Positions 9,916-17,689 of a stretch of 64,000 nt of DNA are shown piece by piece. The position numbers were made by a program, and so were the translations under genes. The stretch lies in assembly GCF_000968535.2 (NCBI RefSeq), contig NC_016112.1, forward strand, positions 4,092,001 to 4,156,000, given 5' to 3'. The stretch is from Methylotuvimicrobium alcaliphilum 20Z (GTDB lineage Bacteria; Pseudomonadota; Gammaproteobacteria; Methylococcales; Methylomonadaceae). Every line of letters starts with the position of its first letter. Position 1 is the stretch's first letter. Under the pieces are notes generated by a model. The model did not search any database. It saw only the letters and a program-made list of their open reading frames with translations, and had not been told where the DNA came from.

Positions 9916-10533
9916 ATGAAACCGGACAGCCTCTCGATCAAAAAACGCTATGACCGACTAGCGCCTTATTTCGACAACCTTGAAGCCGTCATGGAAGGCT
10001 TATTTTTCAAAAAATGGCGAAACCGCTTATGGGCCAAAGCCGAAGGCGAGCATATTCTTGAAATTGGCGTAGGCACAGGTAAAAACTTCGATTATTACCC
10101 GCATGGCGCCCGGATAACCGCAATCGACTTCAGCGGCAAAATGCTGGATATTGCAAGACACAAAAAAAACCGAAAACAGATCGATGTCGATCTTCATGAA
10201 ATGGATATCGAATCGCTTGAATTTGCCGACAATTGTTTCGATACCGTGATTGCCTCTTTCGTATTTTGCTCGGTCCCCTCGCCCAGAAAAGGGCTCAAAG
10301 AATTGCATCGAGTCTTAAAACCGGGCGGACAAATCGTGCTGCTCGAACACGTTTTAAGCTCAAGACCTTTGCTTGCTCGCTTGATGAATCTATTGAACCC
10401 GTTGACGGTTTCATTGCTCGGCGCAAACATCAATCGGCAAACGATCAAAAACGTGCAAGCCTCCGGCTTCAGTTCGATTCATGTCGACTCGAGCAGCGGC
10501 GACATTATCAAACTGATACAAGCGCGAAAATAA
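9916..10533 (+). CDS. Class I SAM-dependent methyltransferase (UbiE-like)
   Basis: 205 residues with a methyltransferase fold. Motif I is ILEIGVGTGKNFDYYP (SAM binding), followed by AIDFSGKMLDIAR, the FDTVIASFVFCSVPSP segment and LKPGGQIVLLEHV (motif III region). The pattern resembles UbiE or phosphatidylethanolamine N-methyltransferase-like enzymes, but the substrate cannot be read from the sequence. It stands alone and ends convergently with hspQ. Confidence 0.85.
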   Translation: MKPDSLSIKKRYDRLAPYFDNLEAVMEGLFFKKWRNRLWAKAEGEHILEIGVGTGKNFDYYPHGARITAIDFSGKMLDIARHKKNRKQIDVDLHEMDIESLEFADNCFDTVIASFVFCSVPSPRKGLKELHRVLKPGGQIVLLEHVLSSRPLLARLMNLLNPLTVSLLGANINRQTIKNVQASGFSSIHVDSSSGDIIKLIQARK

Positions 10534-10567
10534 ACTCGATTGACGAACGGCTGCTTCGTTCGCGAGA

Positions 10568-10879
10568 TCAGTTCTTCATGACATGCAACGAATAAACCCC
10601 GTTTTCAAAATCGTCAAAATAGTAATCTACCATCGGATTATGAATGCGCTGCTTGTTCTGACTGACCATCAAATTGCATTCCGCGACATAGGTTTGGTGA
10701 CTGGCATTATCGACCAAGACATGATACCAAGGTTGATTCTTTGCGGGTCGACTGCGCGCTACTTTTTCGTACCATTCTTCGCCGCCGCGAAACTCGAAAT
10801 CGACATCGTAGATAACCCCACGGTAATTAAACAATTTATGATGAACGATCTGCCCTAAAAAATATTTTGCTTCTTTCAT
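10568..10879 (-). CDS. hspQ: HspQ/YccV-like hemimethylated-DNA-binding family protein
   Basis: A protein of 103 residues that matches the HspQ (YccV-like) family: FLGQIVHHKLFNYRGVIYDVDFEF at the start (shown in parts as GQIVHHKLFNYRG and VIYDVD), then NQPWYHVLVD and the YVAECNL segment. In enterobacteria HspQ modulates Lon protease and DnaA turnover. I chose the ATG at 10877-10879, which matches the family N-terminus, over an in-frame TTG 15 bp upstream. Confidence 0.85.
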   Translation of the reverse strand: MKEAKYFLGQIVHHKLFNYRGVIYDVDFEFRGGEEWYEKVARSRPAKNQPWYHVLVDNASHQTYVAECNLMVSQNKQRIHNPMVDYYFDDFENGVYSLHVMKN

Positions 10880-10907
10880 AACCCGTCTCTTCAAGCCAAG
10901 CAGCTCT

Positions 10908-11047
10908 TATAAACCTTTCGCACTTCAAATTTTGGCAGTCCCTAAAGCGCCGCCGGGGTGCTCGGCAAAGACTTTGCCAGCACGGATGTATTCACGGCGT
11001 CCTTTGACGGGCCCCCGGTGCCGAATTTTGATCTACGATGAGTATAT
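10908..11047. mobile_element. MITE-like element, family A copy 3 (short)
   Basis: About 140 bp with family A ends: CCTTTCGCACTTCAAATTTT on the left and CGAATTTTGATCTACGATGA on the right. The core is shorter than in copies 1 and 2 and lacks the full hairpin. It lies between hspQ and ribA. Confidence 0.78.
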
Positions 11048-11149
11048 CTAAACTTGCCGCCACATCGGCCGCGCAAAGTCCGACTTCAATAAAAGAATAT
11101 CATAATCATCACAAACACCCTAAACCGCCGAAAATGCATAAACCGAGAA

Positions 11150-11848
11150 TTGCTGAAAAATCCTAAAGTTTTTCGCTACGAACCGGACGAATTAGTTAAA
11201 ATACAGCCCATTACATTATTTCGATTAAACGACGTGAAGCCTCAGATAAAAAATCTTGTTCAAACCCGCATTCCAACCCGTTACGGCGAATTTGTTCTAC
11301 ATTACTACAGCAACAACATCGACACTAAGGAGCATGTAGCCTTCGTAAAGGGCTCAATCGCAAACCAAAGCCGAATTCCGGTTCGCATCCATTCCGAATG
11401 CTTTACCGGCGACGTTCTCGGTTCGCGACGTTGCGACTGCGGCGAACAGCTCGACAAGGCACTGCAGATTATCAGCAACGCGGGGCAAGGCGTGTTGATT
11501 TATTTACGCCAAGAGGGTCGCGGTATCGGGTTATTGAAAAAACTGCAGGCTTATAACTTACAAGACCAAGGCATGGATACGGTCGATGCCAACATTCATT
11601 TAGGTCATTTGGACGACGAGCGCGACTATACTTTCGCCGCGTTAATGCTACAAGACTTAGGCGTCGATTCGATCCAATTGATTACCAATAACCCGAGAAA
11701 AATCGATGCATTGACTCAACTCGGCATCAAAGTCGAGGATCGCATCCCGATCGAATCGGTTTTCCATAACGACAATCGCGCTTACCTAACTACCAAAGTC
11801 GAAAAAATGAGCCACTTGTTAACCCTGCCGAATGAAGACAAAAACTAA
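11150..11848 (+). CDS. ribA: GTP cyclohydrolase II
   Basis: Opens the guanine ring of GTP to start riboflavin synthesis. The Zn site is seen in SECFTGDVLGSRRCDCGEQL (C-x10-C-x-C). LRQEGRGIGL and the NNPRKIDALTQLGI segment are family signatures. The reading frame opens at a TTG (11150) and has no in-frame ATG before the conserved core at TRIPTRYGEF. The alternative is GTG at 11234. With the TTG the protein has 232 residues and a 40-residue N-terminal extension. The true start is uncertain. Confidence 0.92.
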   Translation: MLKNPKVFRYEPDELVKIQPITLFRLNDVKPQIKNLVQTRIPTRYGEFVLHYYSNNIDTKEHVAFVKGSIANQSRIPVRIHSECFTGDVLGSRRCDCGEQLDKALQIISNAGQGVLIYLRQEGRGIGLLKKLQAYNLQDQGMDTVDANIHLGHLDDERDYTFAALMLQDLGVDSIQLITNNPRKIDALTQLGIKVEDRIPIESVFHNDNRAYLTTKVEKMSHLLTLPNEDKN

Positions 11849-11856
11849 TCGCACCG

Positions 11857-13044
11857 TCAAACTTCCGCCGGCAAAACCGTTTCCACCAAGCTAACCCAAT
11901 AGGCGGCTCCCATCGGTAAAATTGCATCGTTAAAATCGTAATGCGGATTATGCAATAAACAACTGCCTTCCGAGGGGCCGTTACCGATCCATACATAACA
12001 CCCAGGCACCTGCTGCAGCATAAAAGCAAAGTCCTCCGAGCCCATGCTCGGTACCGGGCACAAATCGACTCCTTCGCTTCCCGCTACCTTTGCTGCCGCC
12101 AGTAATGCCAATTCGGTCGCATCCGGCGCGTTGACCAACACCGGATACCCCGGATTCTCGGGATTGAACGCAACCGACCCGCTAACGCCCAATCCCGCAC
12201 AAATTCCTTCGACCGTCTTTCTAATCTTATCAACAATCAATTCCTGCACCGCTGGTGTAAAGCATCGAAACGTACCGCGCAACACAACCGACTCGGGCAA
12301 GGCATTCCAAGTATCGCCCCCATGAATCTGCGTAATGCTGACTACCGCCGAATTGAGCGGGTCGACCGTACGGCTAACAATGGTTTGTAAAGCACCGATC
12401 ACTTGCGCCGCGGCGACAATAGCATCGTTGCCTAAATGCGGCATTGCGGCATGTGAGGCACGCCCTGTGACAACAATCTCGAAACAATCGAACGAAGCCA
12501 TCATCGGGCCGGATTTGACGGCAAAATGTCCTTCCGGAATATCGTGATAATTATGCATACCGAACACGAAATCGACTGGAAACAACTTAAACAAGCCGTC
12601 ATCGATCATCCGTTTCGCACCGGCCCGGCCTTCCTCGGCCGGTTGAAAAATGAAATATACGGTTCCATCGAATTGAGGATGTCGACTTAAATATCCTGCC
12701 GCACCGAGTAGCATCGCACTATGACCATCGTGCCCGCATGCATGCATTTTTCCATCATGCTTCGAACGATGCGCAAACGTATTTTGCTCTTGAATAAACA
12801 ACGCATCCATGTCCGCTCTTAGCGCAATTTTTCGAGAGCTCGTGCCAGCTTCCAAACTCGCCACAACACCGGTTTGCCCCAATCCTTCATGCACATCAAG
12901 CCCGAATTCCCTTAATCTTGCGGCAATAAAACGCGCCGTTTCGTTTTCCTCGAATGCGGTTTCAGGAAATTGATGCAAATGCCGCCGCCACTGCCGCATC
13001 GGCTCATGCCATTCCGATAATTTTTTTACTGTCGTCATAGCCAT
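11857..13044 (-). CDS. M20-family amidohydrolase (hippurate hydrolase/N-acyl-amino-acid amidohydrolase type)
   Basis: 395 residues of the M20D peptidase family. Metal-binding motifs are ALRADMDAL, MHACGHDGHSAMLLG and the FQPAEEGRAGAKRMI segment, with MHNYHDIPEGHF and SEDFAFM farther on. The dimerisation domain lies around VVTGRASHAAMPHLGNDAI. The enzyme probably cleaves an N-acyl or amide bond of an amino acid; the substrate is unknown. It is divergent from lexA across 80 bp and converges with ribA. Confidence 0.9.
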   Translation of the reverse strand: MAMTTVKKLSEWHEPMRQWRRHLHQFPETAFEENETARFIAARLREFGLDVHEGLGQTGVVASLEAGTSSRKIALRADMDALFIQEQNTFAHRSKHDGKMHACGHDGHSAMLLGAAGYLSRHPQFDGTVYFIFQPAEEGRAGAKRMIDDGLFKLFPVDFVFGMHNYHDIPEGHFAVKSGPMMASFDCFEIVVTGRASHAAMPHLGNDAIVAAAQVIGALQTIVSRTVDPLNSAVVSITQIHGGDTWNALPESVVLRGTFRCFTPAVQELIVDKIRKTVEGICAGLGVSGSVAFNPENPGYPVLVNAPDATELALLAAAKVAGSEGVDLCPVPSMGSEDFAFMLQQVPGCYVWIGNGPSEGSCLLHNPHYDFNDAILPMGAAYWVSLVETVLPAEV

Positions 13045-13078
13045 TCGAAAAACATAATAAAAATAAATATTGTTTTCT

Positions 13079-13123
13079 GTTTGTTCTTTGTATACTATTT
13101 TTCAAAACAGATAGAGAACAAAC
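13079..13123 (+). promoter_or_regulatory. Candidate LexA autoregulatory operator
   Basis: A perfect 9-bp inverted repeat, GTTTGTTCT at 13079-13087 and AGAACAAAC at 13115-13123, brackets a TATACT -10-like box (13091-13096) and runs to the base before the lexA start codon. It does not resemble the enterobacterial CTGT-N8-ACAG SOS box. Assignment as a LexA site is inferred from position and symmetry only. Confidence 0.4.
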
Positions 13124-13124
13124 T

Positions 13125-13796
13125 ATGCATCCTTTCAACTTAACCCGTAAACAACAAGAAGTATTTGATTTTTTACTCGATCAACAAGACTTTACACATC
13201 CACCGACACTCGACGAATTATGCGCCGCTATCGGACTAAAATCGAGAGGCTCGCTGCACAAACATATTCAAGGACTCATTAGTGCCGGCCTAGTTGAAGC
13301 TCCTAACCGTAAACAACGAGGCATCCGTTTAACAGCCCACGCCTTGGCACTGAAAGAACCTTCGGCTAACGATCAACGCAATACGCTACCGTTAGTCGGC
13401 GCAATCGCCGCCGGCAAACCGATCGAAGCCATTGAAAATATCAACTACATGCACGTCCCAGATCAACTAAAATCCGACAAGCCTTGCTATATCTTACAGG
13501 TTAAAGGCGAATCGATGATCGACGAGGGCATTTTCGACGGCGACTGGGTCGTCATCGAACAACGCAGCCACGCCCTTAACGGCGAAATCGTCGTAGCATT
13601 GATCGACAAGATGGAAGCCACGCTCAAAATCATCGAACAGTACCCGCATGAAACGGTACTGATTTCGGCGAATCCGGGTTTAAAACCAATGCGCTATAAA
13701 CCTCATCAAGTTGAAATTCAAGGCGTATTGATCGGGCAAATGCGCAGTTATCGGCACAAAAACCCATCCCGCCACTTAACCGGAGAAAAATCATGA
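13125..13796 (+). CDS. lexA: LexA-type SOS repressor
   Basis: Represses DNA-damage genes until RecA filaments trigger self-cleavage. 223 residues. The N-terminal winged helix is LTRKQQEVFDFLL...PPTLDELCAAIGLKSRGSLHKH. The cleavage site is Ala-Gly in IAAGKPIEA. The catalytic serine lies in KGESMIDEGI and the catalytic lysine in EATLKII. The ATG at 13125 follows GAGAACA, which is both the ribosome site and part of the putative operator. It overlaps the next small gene by 4 bp. Confidence 0.95.
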   Translation: MHPFNLTRKQQEVFDFLLDQQDFTHPPTLDELCAAIGLKSRGSLHKHIQGLISAGLVEAPNRKQRGIRLTAHALALKEPSANDQRNTLPLVGAIAAGKPIEAIENINYMHVPDQLKSDKPCYILQVKGESMIDEGIFDGDWVVIEQRSHALNGEIVVALIDKMEATLKIIEQYPHETVLISANPGLKPMRYKPHQVEIQGVLIGQMRSYRHKNPSRHLTGEKS

Positions 13797-13948
13797 CCCC
13801 ACGTTATCACATGCAGGATCAAGTCCATGACCGTATCAAAGATCTGATGGGCGAAAACCAAACCTTCCCATGGAACGAAGGCCGGCTACCGAATATCGTC
13901 GCACCGGCCATTATCGTATTATTTTTACTCCTGGGCTTGAATTGGTAA
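13793..13948 (+). CDS. 51-residue single-pass membrane protein coupled to lexA
   Basis: An open frame of 51 codons starts at the ATG inside the lexA stop (ATGA overlap), so it is translationally coupled to lexA. The soluble N-terminal part (about 34 residues, charged, starting MTPRYHMQDQ) is followed by a C-terminal hydrophobic helix, IVAPAIIVLFLLLGLNW, that runs to the stop, a tail-anchored arrangement. I do not recognise a family. Other bacteria place small SOS-induced division inhibitors beside lexA (sulA in Pseudomonas, yneA in Bacillus), so a damage-checkpoint role is a reasonable guess but unproven. Confidence 0.7.
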   Translation: MTPRYHMQDQVHDRIKDLMGENQTFPWNEGRLPNIVAPAIIVLFLLLGLNW

Positions 13949-13963
13949 ACATGACTGTACACT

Positions 13964-14209
13964 TACCTCACTTCAAATTTCGGCATTAGCGTATGGAGGT
14001 ACCGGGGTGTTCGGTCGATTTTTGCTCCTCGGCAATTGCTCCTGCATTGCCCTACTACACGCCATCCTTGGCGTAATGCAAAATCTGCATTCACACCATC
14101 CTTGGCGCTTAGCTGCCGCCAAGCCCCCATGGATGGGTTTACGGCGTTCCTCGACAGGCATACCCCATACCCTAAAATCGGCGAAACTGCTCAAACTAGG
14201 AATTGCTGC
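13964..14209. mobile_element. Hybrid MITE-like element (family A left end, family C right end)
   Basis: The left end CACTTCAAATTTCGGCA is that of family A. The right end TCAAACTAGGAATTGCTG matches the family C terminus. The middle holds hairpin modules also found elsewhere (related to GCAAAATCTGCATTCA and CCATCCTTGGCG) and the family C segment CCCCCATGGATGGGTTTACG. Small open frames here are incidental. Confidence 0.65.
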
Positions 14210-14331
14210 TGTTTTCTTGAGAGTAGCGCGTTAATGCATAGCATGTTATAAATTAACGCGCGGTTATAAACAGGTAAACCGGCGCCAAAAAACAACGGCT
14301 AACCCTAGAATAAGCATTGGGTCCACTAAAA

Positions 14332-14491
14332 TATACCCATCGTAGATCAAAATTCGGCACCGGGGTGCCATCAAAGGACGCCGTGAATACGTCCATGTAG
14401 GCTCTATGCCAGCTCCATGCTGGCAAAGCCTTCGTCGGACACCCCGGCGCCTCCTTAGGCAATGCCGAAATTTCAAGTGCGAAAGGTATAG
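14332..14491. mobile_element. MITE-like element, family A copy 4
   Basis: About 160 bp, flanked on both sides by TATA. The ends are CCCATCGTAGATCAAAATTC on the left and GAAATTTCAAGTGCGAAAGG on the right. It contains the core segment CGTCCATGTAGGCT and the hairpin CCAGCTCCATGCTGG. No gene is visible from 14492 to 14685. Confidence 0.85.
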
Positions 14492-14685
14492 CTAATAAAC
14501 ACAATTATTCGACGAAATAACACATTGGTTGTTGATCAATGAATGAGGACAAGTCAAACCGCACCTCTAGAGAGTCATTAGTTTTGTGTCTACCATGCTT
14601 TCCGTGCACAATGCCCTGATTTCAAGTAATACGCAGAACATTCATCCTATTTGGCCATCACCTTTTCTAGAAAATTAAAATCACT

Positions 14686-15048
14686 ATGATCAAACATATC
14701 CACATGCTTTTTGTCGCGCTCTCCATCATCAGCTTTACCGGGCGCATATTCTTGTCGGAAACCCACTCTGCATTACTATCGCAAAAATGGTTAAAAATAG
14801 CCCCGCATGTCATTGATACGGTGCTGCTAGTCAGCGGAATTTCATTGGTTTTTATCGGTGGCTGGCTCTCGGCCGATTTCGGCTGGATCATTGCCAAAAT
14901 CGTGGCACTACTAGGTTATATCGGTCTAGGTATCGTCGCGATGCGCAGTCATGGCAATCAACGCTGGCTGGCATTTGCGGGCGCCTTACTTTGCTTTATT
15001 TATATTGCGCTCGTGGCAGTCAACAAACAAGCATTTTTCTTTCTGTAA
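14686..15048 (+). CDS. SirB-family inner-membrane protein
   Basis: 120 residues with four hydrophobic helices. It begins IKHIHMLFVALSIISFTGR and has the HVIDTVLLVSGI and AKIVALLGYIGLG segments typical of SirB2/SirB-type (YkvA-unrelated) small membrane proteins. The biochemical role of the family is not established. It is convergent with the response regulator gene to its right. Confidence 0.8.
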   Translation: MIKHIHMLFVALSIISFTGRIFLSETHSALLSQKWLKIAPHVIDTVLLVSGISLVFIGGWLSADFGWIIAKIVALLGYIGLGIVAMRSHGNQRWLAFAGALLCFIYIALVAVNKQAFFFL

Positions 15049-15063
15049 TTCTAAACCCTAACC

Positions 15064-15082
15064 GGGGCAATATCCTTGCCCC
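15064..15082. terminator. Hairpin between convergent genes
   Basis: A perfect 7-bp stem GGGGCAA-TATCC-TTGCCCC lies between the SirB-type gene and the convergent response regulator. There is no clear T-run, so termination is only likely. Confidence 0.4.
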
Positions 15083-15137
15083 TAACCAAGCACTTTCGCT
15101 TTAAAAGATAGCCGCGGCGATCACGGTAAAAACCTGA

Positions 15138-17681
15138 CTACTCCTTCGCCAATACCGAAATTGACTCGTTCAAAAAAGCTTCAAATTCATCGATCGCCAC
15201 TGGCTTTGAAAACAAATAGCCTTGAAAAACCCGGCACCCCAGGTTTTGTAAAAATGTTAGCTGTTCATGGTTTTCAACACCTTCCGCGATGGTACTTAAC
15301 CCAAGACCATCGGCCATCGAAATAATGGCTTTAACAATCGCTCGGCTTTTACTATCGGCAATACAGTCCCGGACAAAAGACTGGTCAACCTTCAGCGTAT
15401 CCAATGGGAAGTTTCTGAGATAGCTCAAATTGGAATAACCGGTACCGAAATCATCGATTGATATTCGAACCCCGATATTCCGCAACTGGGCCAGCGTTTT
15501 GATCGATTCGTAAGAATGGTGCATCAAGCATCCCTCGGTTAATTCCAATTCCAACATCGACAAATCCTGAAGCCCACTAGACAAAATAATATGCCGTAAA
15601 CGTTGCGCGAAGTCTTTTTTAGCAAATTGACGCGGCGAAACATTCACAGCCAAATAGCTGCAGGTTTTATTGAAAGGCGCCTGAGTTTCCTCCCAGTGCC
15701 TGAGTCGCTCGCAGGCTGTCGCCAGCACCCAATCGCCAATATCATGAATCAACCCGGTTTCCTCTGCCAATGGGATAAAATCCATCGGTGAAACCCATCC
15801 TAATTGGTCGTTGTTCCAACGAATCAAACACTCGGCGCCGATGACCGATTTCAGACTGATGTCGACTTGCGGTTGATAATGAAGCTCGAACTCGGCGTTT
15901 TCGATCGCTTTCTTCAACAGCGTTTCCAATGTAAAGCGTTGCCGCTCTCTTTCCGCCATACTGGGGTAAAATAATTTAAAGCGATTACGGCCTTTTTCCT
16001 TCGCGACATACATCGCGGTATCGGCATGCTTGATTAGGTCGTTACCGGTTGCGGCATCGTGCGGATAAAACGCGATACCGATACTTCCCGTCACCGTCAA
16101 TTCATGATGCGCCAAATGGATTGGGAACGCCAATACCTTACGCACCTGCTCTGCTACCTGGGCCGTATGCAGTTCGGCAACGGACTTATCACCTCCCAAG
16201 TTGGTCAACAAAACAATAAATTCATCGCCGCCTTGTCTGGCCACGGTATCGGCTTCTCTGAACATGTCTTTTAGCCTTTCGGCAATCGTCATCAATAACT
16301 GATCGCCGACCGAATGCCCCAATGTATCGTTGATATTTTTAAAGCGATCCAAATCGATGAACAATAATGCCACGCTGTCATCCGTTCGTTCGGACTGAGC
16401 CAAGGCTATTCGCAGTCGATCGCTCAATAAGGTTCTATTTGCGAGCCCCGTCAAATCGTCAAAATAGGCTAACTTGCGGATTTCTTGTTCCTGTGCCTTT
16501 TGGTTGGAAATATCGGCAAATACAGCAATGTATTGGGCGACGTTCCCTTGAGCATCGGCAATAGCGGTGATACTCAACCACTCCGGATAAATCTCACCAT
16601 TTTTACGCCGATTCCATATCTCGCCTTGCCACTTCCCGGTTTTTTGCAAGCCGTTCCATAACGAGCGATAAAACAGCTTATCTTGCTTTCCGGATTTAAG
16701 AATGCCGATATTTTTGCCAAGCACATCCTTCGCCGCATATCCGGTAATCGCTTCAAAAGCGCTATTGACTCGCAACAGCACGCCACGAGCATCGGTAATT
16801 GCAATACCGTCCAACGTATTCGCGAATACGGAGGCGGTTAGCCGAACTTCCAACTCCGACCGTATGCGTACCAACAAGTGAGTCAATTTTTCAGCAATAC
16901 TTTTAAAAATACGGGCTCCGGCGCCATTATCAGTCGCCGGCGTATATAGTAAAACGCCCAATAACCGGTCCGCTTCGATCAATGACAATGCTTGCCACGG
17001 CGGAAAGCCGTTACCGGCAACTAATGATTGCGTCGGCAACCCCTCGATTCGCTCAGGATAATGCGTTAATCCGGAATCGGTTTGACCAACGAACTTCAAT
17101 CCTTCATCATTCATTAGATAAAGCGCACAGGAACGGCTGAACGACTGAACTAAAGGCTCCGGTGCAATCAAATTTAGGGTTTGCCTTGCCATTTCTTCGA
17201 GCGAATCGAACGTTCCGCACTTCAATGCCATCAACGATGACAACAAGGCCTGCAAGCGAATGTCGTTATATTGATCGCTAAGCGCTTGTGCGGCGCGCAA
17301 CATATAACGAACATGGTGGATCAGCACCGGCCAATTGATCGGTTTCGTAATAAAATCGCTGGCTCCAGCCTGATATGCCTCTTCAATCGACCGAGTGTCG
17401 TCGGAGCCCGTCAAGATCAGAATCGGGACATGCTGCCCTTGGGGTAATGCTCTGATTATCCGGCAAACTTCGATGCCGTCGATTCCGGGCATATTGATAT
17501 CGAGCAAAATAATATCGGGATGAACTTGCTCATAAACAACCAGGCCGCGCTCTCCGCTTTCCGCCGATTCAACGGTAAACCCATGGGGTGCCAATGCCTC
17601 GCTAACCAAGATCCGAATCGCGGGATCGTCATCGATGATTAACAAAAGCGGTTGTTCGGCTGTTCGGTCTGTTGGCGACAT
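15138..17681 (-). CDS. Response regulator with PAS, GGDEF and EAL domains
   Basis: 847 residues in this order: REC (LLLIIDDDP; phospho-Asp in LLDINMPGIDG), a GAF-like stretch, PAS (around FEAITGYAAKDVLGKNIG), GGDEF (intact RQGGDEF, with an RxxD inhibitory site just before it) and EAL. The EAL motif reads ECL but keeps the metal-binding Glu; LTEG, DDFGTGYS and AEGVE are intact, so phosphodiesterase activity is plausible. I chose the ATG at 17679-17681, 9 bp after the stop of the upstream kinase. It is last in the receptor-kinase operon and is probably the output, changing c-di-GMP. Confidence 0.93.
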   Translation of the reverse strand: MSPTDRTAEQPLLLIIDDDPAIRILVSEALAPHGFTVESAESGERGLVVYEQVHPDIILLDINMPGIDGIEVCRIIRALPQGQHVPILILTGSDDTRSIEEAYQAGASDFITKPINWPVLIHHVRYMLRAAQALSDQYNDIRLQALLSSLMALKCGTFDSLEEMARQTLNLIAPEPLVQSFSRSCALYLMNDEGLKFVGQTDSGLTHYPERIEGLPTQSLVAGNGFPPWQALSLIEADRLLGVLLYTPATDNGAGARIFKSIAEKLTHLLVRIRSELEVRLTASVFANTLDGIAITDARGVLLRVNSAFEAITGYAAKDVLGKNIGILKSGKQDKLFYRSLWNGLQKTGKWQGEIWNRRKNGEIYPEWLSITAIADAQGNVAQYIAVFADISNQKAQEQEIRKLAYFDDLTGLANRTLLSDRLRIALAQSERTDDSVALLFIDLDRFKNINDTLGHSVGDQLLMTIAERLKDMFREADTVARQGGDEFIVLLTNLGGDKSVAELHTAQVAEQVRKVLAFPIHLAHHELTVTGSIGIAFYPHDAATGNDLIKHADTAMYVAKEKGRNRFKLFYPSMAERERQRFTLETLLKKAIENAEFELHYQPQVDISLKSVIGAECLIRWNNDQLGWVSPMDFIPLAEETGLIHDIGDWVLATACERLRHWEETQAPFNKTCSYLAVNVSPRQFAKKDFAQRLRHIILSSGLQDLSMLELELTEGCLMHHSYESIKTLAQLRNIGVRISIDDFGTGYSNLSYLRNFPLDTLKVDQSFVRDCIADSKSRAIVKAIISMADGLGLSTIAEGVENHEQLTFLQNLGCRVFQGYLFSKPVAIDEFEAFLNESISVLAKE

Positions 17682-17689
17682 AGTAGCGT

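Noticed and set aside
14007-14234. Short frames of 70-83 codons in 14.0-14.5 kb
   Set aside because: They are composed of MITE sequence and appear in the reading frames of other repeat copies only by chance.
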